Source of the DNA: Tetrapyrgos nigripes
Lineage: Eukaryota; Basidiomycota; Agaricomycetes; Agaricales; Campanellaceae
Direction of reading: 5' to 3'
Length of the DNA: 64,000 nucleotides
Assembly: GCA_013368315.1 (NCBI GenBank)
Contig: JAACJM010000221.1
Coordinates: 1-64,000, forward strand
Shown: piece after piece, positions 54,346 through 64,000 of the stretch
How positions within the stretch are numbered: the first letter of the stretch is position 1
Layout of the letters: the number at the start of each line of letters is the position of its first letter
Translations under genes and position numbers: made by a program
Notes under the pieces: generated by a model
Told to the model about the DNA's origin: nothing
The model's input: the letters and a program-made list of their open reading frames with translations, nothing else
Databases searched by the model: none

Positions 54346-55377
54346 TGTCATGAACAGTCCCTTGACCTATCCAAAATCCTCAGAGGGATTCTCACTCATC
54401 ACGGATATGTTCTATCATGACTTACAGCTGCATACAGTCCCTTCATTGCTTCATTCATTTCTCTGTTACTTCTTCATTATTTCTTTCCACATTCACATCT
54501 GATCCTTTGTTCAATCCTTCACTCTGCGCTCAGATCTATTATTCCTCTGGTCATCTTCTGTTCACCTGATCACCTTCAGAGTGTTATTGATCTTTATTCC
54601 CTTCACAAGTGTCATGCAGGATCCTTCTTGACTTGTACCACATTTCCTTTTTGTTCAAAAACCCTCCAAGGGTTTTTCAATCATTATATCTTCTTTACTC
54701 CTTATTCTTTGCCCCTTGATTGCACCACTGTCTCACATATGATTTTCTTGATCATGTTCACTTCCTATTACTGTTTCACACTTGATTTCGCATTTCTATT
54801 ATTTGATCAACCCTTAATTAAGCTCTTAATTAAGGTACATTTATTTATGGTTCAGGAGTAGGCTTAGGAGTCATCTCAGTTGTACAGCTATCCTTAGGAG
54901 TTAGGTACAGGGGTTTGGCTAGGTAGTATAAGTAGTTGGCCCCTTGTATTTCGATTTCCTAAGAATTTACCCTTCTTGATCCTCACCTTATCTTGTGAAG
55001 CCTTGATCTTCTTTGTGCTTCACTTCGAGTGTGTACTACACTGGTACACAACGTTCTTGTCTCAACACTCTCTCAGAGAGTCACAGTTGTCTCGTACTCT
55101 TGATTGGTTCTTTACTTGCTGTCATCATCTTGGGATTCTCCTTGGTCATCAATCCTTGCTGTCGTCTCCAGTTGCCATACAGGCGTGTGGGTCGATCCGC
55201 TTGCAGCTTGGCTTTGGTCTCGTAGGCATTGGCTTGGGTTTGTGAGTAAGAGTCACTCACTCTCGCCTTTGTCATTGTCTGGGTTCAGACTCCACCTAGG
55301 CCCTGATAGTGTTCATTCCTCCTCATCGGCAGAGCTTATAGAGCTCAGAGAGAGACATTGGGCTCGAGTTCATGACA
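54346..55377 (+). mobile_element. Solo LTR with 5-bp target duplication
   Basis: The 1032-bp segment starts TGTCATGAAC and ends GTTCATGACA, and is flanked by GTCAT on both sides (54341-54345, 55378-55382). TG...CA ends inside a short inverted repeat and a 5-bp duplication are LTR hallmarks. A TATA-like GTATAAGTAG lies near 54930. No retrotransposon coding region is attached. It sits in host sequence that lacks it at the corresponding place near 17100. Strand is a guess from the TATA-like box. Confidence 0.75.
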
Positions 55378-55801
55378 GTCATAAGCCCTCTCCAGACCCC
55401 CCAAGGTCTGGTCTCAGGTAGACCAGCTGCACACCTCTTGGTCTGAGGCATCTAACACCACTTAAACATCTTTCTTGTAGCAAAGTCAATGACAGAAGAG
55501 CTGGAAACAATGGAAGGAGTGATAGTACAGGAAGGACAATGCGGCGAATACAGGTACATATAGCCAAAACACTACTAGGCATATGCCGTGCCACATCACA
55601 CCATAAGCACGTCACAGGAGGCCTTTGTTTGATGGTGATACATGGGAAACACAACTTTGCAATGATTCTTCCTTCTTTTTCCTATGAATTGTCATACTAA
55701 GTACAGGAAGAAACTGGAACTTTGGGGAGATGCAAGTACACGTGTATGGATAAAAAGAATAATATACAAAAACTGGAGGATTTATGTCCATTATTAGTGG
55801 C

Positions 55802-57168
55802 CTATTCACTCATGACCTCAGTCTGTCTCTCAACCTGACTGTCTGGTTGAGATGCTGCTGTCTCCACTGAGGCAAATCTGATGGACTGAGAAAGAGACAT
55901 GTCATTTCGAGACCTGATTGCCTCCCTAGACTTTTCCAGGGCTACAATGAGAATGATGAGAATTGGATAAAGTGTCTTGAAATATTGTCAGTCAATTATA
56001 TAGGCTCCAAGGAGTATGTAAATACACCTATGGCTAAAGCTGGCAGAGCACTAGAAATAATCGTAAATGCTGTAGATGATGCCTCAGTTGAAAAGTTGAT
56101 GATGATGTATGTGATCTATAATATTGACAGTTAATGTTCATTTTAGAATAAATGAAGCAGAGCTCTGGCTACTGACCCAAATTCCACAATAGATCATTCC
56201 GGATTCTACCAATAGCATCAGAATCTTTTGAGCTCTGGAAACCTGATTACCACAGTCCTTCAAAGTCTTTCTGATATCTCGACCATGAAGCCTTTGAATA
56301 ATCATGAGGAAATAATCAGAAAAAACCATCAAACGCGCACCAAGCTTTATATGCAATGAGACCTGTGGCAGCCATATTTGTGATGAGGAGTGGGAGAGCC
56401 ATAACCAAGGTATCCCTTTTCTTTCCAGGATCAGCAGGGTTATGAAGAAATCGAACAGCAACTAATCCTCCATCTGCCAATGCACCACCTAATGCTCAGT
56501 AGATAAGAATAAAGCTTTTAATTATGTAGATTCATCTACTCACCTAACGATCCCATAAAACAAATAAGCAGAACACCCTTGACTACCAGATCTCGTGGAA
56601 AAAGAATCCATGCTCTCCAAAGTACAATTCCATCACCAATAACATACTGTTATGATATGAGCAAGTGTCAATGTTGGGTTAGATTAATCTCAAGGTAATG
56701 ATTGATTACTTACATTCAATCTTTCCACCATGTTTAGGGCTATGTCTATGTCTGTTACCTGTTGTATAACATGTGCAACATTGTCAACATTGTAACCATT
56801 TAGTGGAATCTGGACCAGGACAAATAGCACATTCAGAGTAGCATATGTAGTTGCAATAATTAGCATGAAGACCACAACAGCAAGGAGGACAAGCTGTGGT
56901 CTTGAGGGATATTTTTGCTGTGATCTGAGAGCAGAGAGGAACGAATTGATGTGTAATGTGTTACATAAATATATCCATGGGGTCAGAGTCAGAGAGAAAA
57001 CAACATGAAAAGTCAGGCTTACAGAATAGCACAAAATACTGTGAGGGCAAGTGTAACATTGACACCATGAATCAGCCACTCAATAGCTATTTGAAATATC
57101 CACTCTTTGAGGGTAGCAAGATCAGAGTTGGAGAGGGGCAAGGAAGCTGGTCGTTGGGCCTGAAGCAT
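55802..57168 (-). CDS. Seven-transmembrane fungal membrane protein, copy 2
   Basis: This is the same seven-exon structure as 17507-18884. Exon 1 is MLQAQRPASLPLSNSD (an upstream in-frame Met lies at 57207), then YATLNVLFVLVQIPLNGYN, the motif YVIGDGIVLWRAWILFPRD, ITNMAATGLIAYKAW, RAQKILMLLVESGMIYCGIW, ITYIIINFSTEASS, and TLYPILIILIVALEKS ending VMSE. All exon joins keep frame. The last intron probably uses a GTATTT donor, because the alternative donor of copy 1 is not conserved. Most differences from copy 1 fall in exons 4-6. It is probably functional as a membrane protein; role unknown. Confidence 0.75.
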
Positions 57169-57509
57169 TGCGGAGACTTGGAACGAGAAGAGCACTGATT
57201 CAAGCACTTATATTGTCCCCAGTGTGCTAACTTTGTATCCATCCTCTGTGGCAATCAGATAGTGATAACACTGATTTCTCAGCTTTAAATAGTTATCCTA
57301 ACTGGCCTCAGTTCATCATTCAACTCGAGGCTTTACACAAATAACCCTTTATTGAATGTACAGTGGACACTTTTGATCATAATTATGTGGGAGAACACCA
57401 GGATCGCAGACGCCCAAACTCTCGCATGATACATCAACGGTCATGATGTGTGCCCTCACAGTTAGCCATATCAAACTTTCGTTGCGAAAAAGGCACAGAT
57501 CAAACACGC

Positions 57510-60337
57510 AAATTTAAGTGCTCCCCCTCAAAGCGGATCCTATGTCACAGAGCCTGGCTATCCTTCCAAATCCCTCTCTGAAAAACTTTCAATGGCCCGG
57601 CCAACGGTGTGGAGCAGTGACTTGCTTTCCATCGCCTGCACACTGGTTCAGATGTTCTTGAATAAGACCTTGAAATAGCACATCATAAGTATCAGAATCA
57701 TGATCTTGATCTTTGAGCCACAGTTGAGCTATTATCTACGAGGTTGAGCATCCCATCAAGGGGCAAGTACTACTAATAGACACTTGCAGTAAACCCAGGC
57801 TTGCGCCATACAAGTCGTATCAGTGACCCTGATTTCCGAGCTTTCCCACCATTAGTGTATGTGGTTTACATATACATCTATTCGGATCGGAATTTGAAAG
57901 GGAGACTAAGACGAATATTTGCAGCAGATTTAGAACTTTGAACGACCCATCCGTCAACGATGTGATGTGATGGGAGACTGTCGGAGGCTTTCCAACGATA
58001 TCAACCGTTTTCTGTCTGTTCTGGCTTAATTTGACATCAACTTTTGTCTTGCAGCTTGATGGATCGGAAGGATGGATGGAACTGTCGCCTTGTCGCTTCT
58101 AAAATCAGCTGTGACGAGTACTGAGTACTTGATGATTCCTCTCGATTTCTCGTTCTACTATCGACACAAAACGCCTGATACTACACTCAACCTGTCTTTT
58201 TTTCAAAGTTCATAGGTCTCTCGGTCGGTCCAGCTATCCTCAGTAAGAGCTCAGGATATTTATTCGTGAATTTTGGCGTCCAGCCATGGAATTCCAGTCA
58301 CGAAAAAAAAAAATGATTCAGATGGTTTTACTCGAGAGCCTTTGGATGCACTTAAATCTTTGAAATTACTGTGGCAAGACGCGTATGGTCGTCGGTCAAC
58401 TAGGGCTCTCCACTGCCCCGTATACGGGTACGCCTTCTTTGGGCTTGGGCCTCAATTTGACGAAGCCAAGGCACTACAAAACCAGGCCCAGGCCCAGGAC
58501 TTCAAGCCAACATTGAGCCCCAGCCCGCACATCACTAGTTATAAATGGTAGTGATCAAGCGTCCAGGTTCCTCTGACTATGTGTGTACCTATCTAGAGCG
58601 GTGCACTTCCTATCCCCTATCAATAGTACGCTTGATGAAACTCCACCGTAGTGTGATGATCGTACATTGACCATGTAGGTATTCTCGGCAGTTACAGATC
58701 TATTTTCATGCCAATTTCGCTCAAGCTGACGGTTGAAGCTTGAAAGCATTAATGAAAATTCTGCTTCAGCACCAAATTGTCCAGCTAAAAGGATGAGAAC
58801 TGATTTCAGTTCTAGGTCGCAATTCACCACTAGGTTCTAAATAGTAGCGATGAAGCTTCCGGGTTCCTATCTATCGGACTACGGAGGTACCTATCAAAAG
58901 CAGTGCGCGTCCTATCCCCTATCAGTAGTAAGCTCATACATCAATCACGTAGATATTCTTGGTAGTGACAAATCTAATCCATTTTCGTGTCAATTTGGCT
59001 GACGGTTGGAGCTGTAAAGCATTCATTCTGCTTCAGCACCAAAATTGTCCAACTAAAAAGATGAGAACTGGTTTTGAGTGGGATAAGTCCATGCCTTTGT
59101 ACTCTGAAATTTGGAGGAGTTGTATATAAATATGGACCGCTGGTCAGGGACCATACGACAGTGATATATGATGATCACAGTAAGAGAGGAGAAGGGGACA
59201 TGCTTGTAAACTATAGTACAGATTTGAGCTTCTGAGTAGGAGATCCCCTAAAGCAACCAGAAAAGACGCGAGCGCAGGCGAGTATCAAATAAAGGTAGTC
59301 AGAAAGACAACTCACATACCCACCCTTCAAGCCTGTGAAACATCCTCTCTTCATCCTCTATACGCACCGCAGACTTCACCCACAAGTCCCACCTATCTCC
59401 TCATCTACTAACTCCTGAGTCCTGATACATTGGTCACCGTTTGAAGCCATTGAAAGTATTCGGCGTGGCTCGTCAATGGTTCTTTCTTGGAACCAGAGGA
59501 TGTGGCCGCAATACATCTCAGAAGAGGGGCATTGCGAGAGTTGGAAATGAGTTGGAAAAAGAGTCAGAGAAAAAAGAAGGTCCGACTCAAGTTCAACTCG
59601 GGACCAACATGTCGGCCGCTTTTTTCATGACGTCCGAGTCATGCCAATGCGTCGACTCGTTTGTCGCTTTCACCACCATGAACCTAGCTATCCTTCCAAC
59701 TCCAGGGTTCGAATTTGCTCTAAACACACTCCAGGTCTAGACAAACCATCAAGACCCAAGTTCGTGGAACGTGCAAGAACCAAACCACCCACTGACTACC
59801 CAACGTCATTTATAAGCTGATTGGCCTGACTGACCAATGATTGCCTCTATGCCAGAGCCAACGTGAGAAATAAAACGAAACGAATACAAGCGAAACAAGT
59901 GAAGAGCAAATACCAAATGCCAAAACCAACCCAACCCAACCCAACAACAACGCCAAAACGAAAAATGAAACACGAAAAACGAAAACAAGCACCACCAGAT
60001 ACCAGATACCATCACCACGCCTATACCACACCCCATTGTCCACCCCGTCCACCTTGTCAACTCCAAAAGTCTAAAGGCTACAATGCACAGTCCACAATGC
60101 GACACAACATAGTGACACCGACCGACGGTGACAAGACACATAGATGGTAAAAGGAAACGAAATAGTGAAAAGAGAAAGAAGACGAAGACAAAACGGAGAA
60201 TGAGAATGAGAAAAAAAGACCCAAGAAGTCGAGACTGAAGACCACGGAAAAGTAAAAGTAAAAGTAGTTAGTTAGAAGTTAAAGTACGCGAAACAAAACG
60301 AGTTCCGAAAAGAAAGGCAGCATATAATCAGACTCAC
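57510..60337. repeat. Host segmental duplication, unit D
   Basis: Matches 640-3480 and, from 58690, 20581-22212. No supported gene. It lacks the 79-bp MITE of unit A at the corresponding site near 57855. Confidence 0.7.
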
Positions 60338-62200
60338 CTCCACCTCCAACCGTATCCCGCATCTGATACATCTCTTCCCCTCGTCCACCCATGGGAGGCT
60401 GCCCATACACCCCATACGTCTCATGAGACCCTGCCTCGCGTCCATAGCCTCCTACCCCACCTCCCGATCTACCTCCACTTCCACCACCTCCCTCTCCATA
60501 CCCCCCATGTCCCCGCTCCCACACCTCCATAACCCGTTTCATATTCGTAACCCCCCATACCCCCCCTCCGCCATATCCATACGGACCACCCCCATCCAGA
60601 TACTCCCCCACAGTCCCCGTAGCCCTCACCTCTCTCACCTCCTCTGCAATCTCTCGATCCCAAGCTTTAGCTCAACGTTTGCGGATGGTGGTGGTGATGA
60701 TTAGGATGAGAGCGATGAGTGAGACGGGTCCTACGGCTGTGAATGTACCGGCGACGGCGGCTGTGCTGTGGTAGGGCTCCGCACCGTCCAGTAATACTGG
60801 TACGCCCGTATTTTTTACGGGTCCAGTACTGGTACGGTGTACCCGTCCCCGTATTCGTACAGGTTCATCTGGAAGCTTGTACGATACGGGACGGGTACTG
60901 ATACGGCAGTATTACGGGTTAATACGGGTATACGGGTCTTTTTGCCAGGAAATGGCCAGGAATCTGATTTGAAATAGACTTATTGGGACTTATTGAGAGG
61001 AATTAATGCGAGAAACAATTTGATGTAGTGCACCGCTCAACGTTAACAGTGCGTTCGAGATGACTTTGAGGCACAAAGCATTTCGGCAATACTTCGGCAG
61101 GTCTCTACGCACCTTTTTTGGTAAGTACATTTTCCCTTGATGTGATCAAGCATCAATTTTCCCAAGATTTTCCGCCGCAAACTGCTCAGTATTTGACGAT
61201 ATTTAATTTACAGAGGTAGCATATGGCATAAACACAGAGAAAAGCCTTCGCCGATGCATGGCCGACCCGTATACCGTACAAACCCGTACGACGGCCGTAA
61301 AAAATACGGTCCAATACGGGTTTACCCGTCCAGTACCCGTACCCGTATTGGACCCTGCAGCGGCCTTGTACGGTACGGGACCGTATCCGTCGTACGGTAC
61401 CAGTACAAACCGTACAGTACTGGTACGGCGCGGAGCCCTATGCTGTGGAAGAAGCTGAGTAGAAGATGGAAATGGGTATATGTGTGTTTTGTTAGTATTG
61501 GATTTAAAAAAAGTTGGATTTGTCGAAAAGAAAAGAACGACGAAAGACGAAAGATGAAAGCAAGTGAGGACACTGAAATCCATGCCAATCAAGCGGCCAA
61601 CAAAGACGAGACTCCTCCACTCAACGCAAACGCAAACGGACAGAAAGAAAGGGGTTTGCGTTTCGCGTCTGCGTCTGGGAGGAGGGGGAGGGGGAACAGG
61701 GTGAGAGGACAAGAAAAGAAAAAAACGACACTCACCCACTATTATCACTCTCCTTCATCTGACTTGACCCAACTCCACTTCCTGCTCCAGTCAACGAAGG
61801 CGTCACCACTGTCACCACCGTTGTCGTCTGTCCTCCACTCCCTGTCGTAACCAAAGAGTTGAGCTTGAAGAAGACGTATTACTTGACGACGAAGACGAAG
61901 ACGAAGTGCTGCTTGTCGAGCTGGTACTGCTCGAATTACTCATTGATGAGGTGGACGAGGTACTCAAAGAGGTACAGCTCGAAGTAGAAGAGGTGGAAGA
62001 GGTGGAAGAGGAGGGTTTACTTGTGGGTTTCTTGGTTGGTAGTGGACGAATTCCATGAACGGAATCATTAGCAATCCCACCATTTTTGCTGCTTTGCTCG
62101 CTGCGTCGGGATTCGGATTCGTCAGTGTGGGGAACTCTTCCTCGTCGTCGTCCTGTGGGGAGTGGGGAGAGACAACCAAAAAAAGTTGGCTCCGTGTCAA
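60338..62200 (-). pseudogene. Ser/Thr-rich single-pass membrane protein, copy D (broken)
   Basis: Minus-strand order: IPFMEFVHYQPRNPQVNP, a Ser/Thr stalk (about 62030-61870), GSGGQT-type segment, intron, membrane exon (VAGTFTAVGPVSLIALILI), and Gly/Tyr tail with EYLDGGGPYGYGGGG, YGVYGQPPMGGRGEEMYQMR. The stalk joins the next segment out of frame (ACTCTTTGGTTACGACAGGG, short of bases relative to copy C). A 669-bp MITE lies in the intron within about 20 bp of the splice acceptor. The 5' end is cut by the Mutator-like element at 62239. Confidence 0.6.
60772..61440. mobile_element. hAT-like MITE with 8-bp target duplication
   Basis: The element opens TAGGGCTCCGC and closes GCGGAGCCCTA, flanked by TGCTGTGG on both sides (60764-60771, 61441-61448). 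Copies A and B of the host gene have the corresponding TGTTGTGG once and no insert. Both arms are packed with CGGTAC/ACGGGTA iterations and their inverses over about 180 bp. The centre has no transposase frame. Confidence 0.85.
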
Positions 62201-62438
62201 AAAGTGGTCAGATGGTCTTACCCCTTTCTTACTTACGTGAGGAAAATTCTATTCACCAACCCCCTTGGCGGGGTTGTCGTCTGGTTGGCTAATAGCCAAC
62301 CCCCCACGTAAGCGCGTAAGCTCCGGCGATGCGCGTCCAACAGTCCAGTCGTTACCAATTTGGCAGGTGCCATTCGCACGGTCACAACAGAGCCTCGCTG
62401 CGACAGGCTCAGGAATCCGACTACTACATGTATATATA

Positions 62439-64000
62439 CTAAGCTGCGTATGGACAGTTAGTTCTAAAGTGTCCAGGCTGGCGGCAAATTCCACATTTTC
62501 TGGTTCCCTGGCTTCCACCCCTGCCTTGAGCACCTCCTCCCTGGGGTCTACCTTCTATTGCTCCTGTCAAACGCTGAGTCCTCGGTCTACCCTTAGGATT
62601 ATGTACTGGAGGGTCATGAAGCTCACTGGCATGAGCATCAGCAAGATCTTCTTCTCTATTTTATCAGTAGGAATCTTGTCAGCTTCACACAGTACAACAC
62701 ACAATAGGACTAACCACAGGTTCATAATCCGCTCCCGCAGCCTTTCCAGATCTTCTTCTGTCCTGACGCCTTCCATCAATGGTTTTAGCCACGCATTAGT
62801 CTCATGATATACAGTACGGGCTGAAACTGTTTGTGTGGGAGCGGGTGCAGGAGCTGTTTTGTCACGGATAAGCGGATTGACTTGCTGGATGGGAGGTAAC
62901 CTTGTGTAGGAGACAAGGTCATCATTGCGGTAAATGACACCACTGCATGTAACGGGAGGTATAGCACCGACATTAAGCGACTTGTTTTGCAGCCATCTGA
63001 GAAGGAACTTTGATGAGCTATCCTTCAAAAATGTCAGATTAATTAACGCACCTTGCTCGGATCATTCCAATGCTAAATGTCAGAGAATTCACTCTTGTGA
63101 AGGCAAGAAAGTAATGTCTGCATGGTAACCCAACATTTAAGCCCATACAGCAATCACAGATTACACACCCATCACGAAGAATGGCCAAGTAGTGATGACC
63201 AGTTCTGGTTCCAGTATGTCGGACACGAAGAAGCGTCTTGACTTCCAATTTCTGCTGAAGTGTCAGGCGCAATAACCACTTTGTGGCAATGTATGCATTG
63301 TCATTTTTGAAGTCATTGATCATTGTCTGAAAGTGGGAGAAATACATCAGCATTAATGGTAATAAGCCCATGAAAAAGTGTAATGCGCGTACCATTCCTT
63401 CATGGTCATTTTCCCATTGAAAGGCAACCTCATTTGTGTGTCTCAAAGCAAATTCAGCCTAGAAAGGGGACAATGAGCTCAAAACCTTTTGAGTTTACAA
63501 TCTTTTTGCAGGCTCTTACCCAAGTTTTCAGTTACGAGGCCCTTTAGGCCGAGTTAACTTATGTCGACCCCTCAATTGAGTAGCAAAGGTTCTCACGGGT
63601 TCTAACTTTTACACGCCACCACAGCGCTCCGAAGTACCCGAACTGACGCTCAATACATCATAGCTCATTTCTGCCTTGCCGCCCACCAACCACGACGAGC
63701 TTCAGGCGTATTTACCTTCCCTCAGCAGCCGTCGCAAGTCCAACTGCCGCTCTCTGAACCACTATGGGCTCCTCCACCCAACGTTCAAGGTGTCATTACA
63801 GAAGATATTAAGCTCTATCTAATTTTTTTAGTCAATTTTACAGTATTACTTACTTATACAATGGGCCTCATAATTTGCCATGCAAAGCAGTGGCACCTTT
63901 CCCCAGTTCAGGAGGTCGTTGCACCACTTCTGCCGTGTAATACACGCTTTCCTGCATCTGTCTGTAACACTCCTGAACGGCATGAGGCCCAGCATGAGAA
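62439..64000 (-). pseudogene. MULE transposase, C-terminal part, split by a small Helitron
   Basis: Exons on the minus strand encode CNDLLKTW (restored across the insertion), AEFALRHTNEVAFQWENDHE, IATKWLLRLTLQQKLEVKT, then the SWIM zinc finger CDCCMGLNVGLPCRHYF. The end carries SARTVYHETNAWLKPLMEG, NPKGRPRTQRLTGA and a CCHC knuckle CGICRQPGHFRTNC before the stop at 62439. SWIM plus knuckle is the usual tail of fungal MULE/FAR1-type transposases. A 380-bp Helitron (63532-63911) separates two halves of one exon. The catalytic DDE part would lie to the right of the window. Confidence 0.7.
63532..63911 (+). mobile_element. 380-bp non-autonomous Helitron inside the MULE exon
   Basis: It begins TTACGAGGCCCTTTAGGCCG and ends with GGGCCTCATAATTTGCC, a hairpin region, GTGGCACCTTTCCCCAGTTCAG. 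Removing it rejoins CTCCTG and AAAACTTGG of the transposase exon in frame. Boundaries are ambiguous by up to 5 bp (TTCAG). It shares the first 16 bases with Helitron A and its 3' block with the copy at 19258. Confidence 0.75.

Larger units (their letters stand above)
62239..64000 (-). mobile_element. Mutator-like (MULE) element, left end in window
   Basis: Host unit D stops matching unit B immediately after TTACTTACGT at 62238, and a new sequence GAGGAAAATTCTATTCACC begins, followed by C-rich palindromes (GTTGGCTAATAGCCAAC). The transposase gene inside reads toward this end. The other end and the target duplication lie beyond the window. Confidence 0.65.

Noticed and set aside
54628..54861. 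Phe-rich 77-codon frame
   Set aside because: Lies inside the solo LTR and has no recognisable domain.
55081..55275. Minus-strand frame in the LTR resembling a short coding region
   Set aside because: No second copy or domain; LTR sequence alone explains it.

Overview
The window looks like a chromosome segment of a filamentous basidiomycete, most likely an Agaricomycete and possibly a Ceratobasidium/Rhizoctonia-type fungus. The taxon is inferred. It rests on genes split by many 50-70 nt GT-AG introns, a cysteine-cluster gene of the KDZ-transposase-associated type, a seven-helix membrane family with a GDxIVxWRAW-like motif, a Ser/Thr-rich single-pass membrane family with a QPPM tail, and a FAD oxidoreductase tail. 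No rRNA, tRNA or CRISPR array was recognised.

The region is built from duplicated host units heavily invaded by transposons. The host unit is a seven-helix membrane gene plus a Ser/Thr-rich membrane gene and long non-coding flanks. It appears at the left edge (640-4520), at 17.0-23.8 kb, and at 54.0-62.2 kb, with fragments at 47.3 kb and 49.8-50.6 kb. The two seven-helix copies (17.5-18.9 and 55.8-57.2 kb) look intact. All four Ser/Thr-gene copies look broken.

The centre (23.8-38.1 kb) holds four paralogues of an unrecognised intron-rich gene family, three of them beginning MGVK. Gene 1 (+, 25.1-28.1) is interrupted inside an exon by an apparently intact Tc1/mariner element. Gene 3 (-, 28.7-30.4) has its last exon-intron unit amplified to four tandem copies. 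Gene 4 (-, 33.1-34.4) is a divergent copy. Gene 2 (+, 36.7-38.0) has a one-base frameshift in a T run. Approximately 300-bp tandem repeats lie upstream of genes 1 and 2, and a decayed KDZ-associated gene lies between genes 3 and 4.

Two 8.6-kb rolling-circle elements flank this centre in opposite orientation: Helitron A (4.5-13.2 kb, -) and Helitron B (38.2-46.9 kb, +). Each encodes a very large Rep/Pif1-helicase protein ending in a ubiquitin-protease-like domain. Their ends (TTACGAGG.CC at the 5' side, GGGCCTCGTTA plus a hairpin at the 3' side) form asymmetric inverted repeats and are shared by several small non-autonomous copies. Other elements are a hAT transposon with a perfect 8-bp target duplication (50.6-53.9 kb), a solo LTR with a 5-bp duplication (54.3-55.4 kb), several MITE-like elements, and a Mutator-like transposase gene at the right edge that is itself split by a 380-bp non-autonomous Helitron.

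The duplicated host units act as mutual empty-site controls, so several insertion boundaries and target duplications could be read directly.
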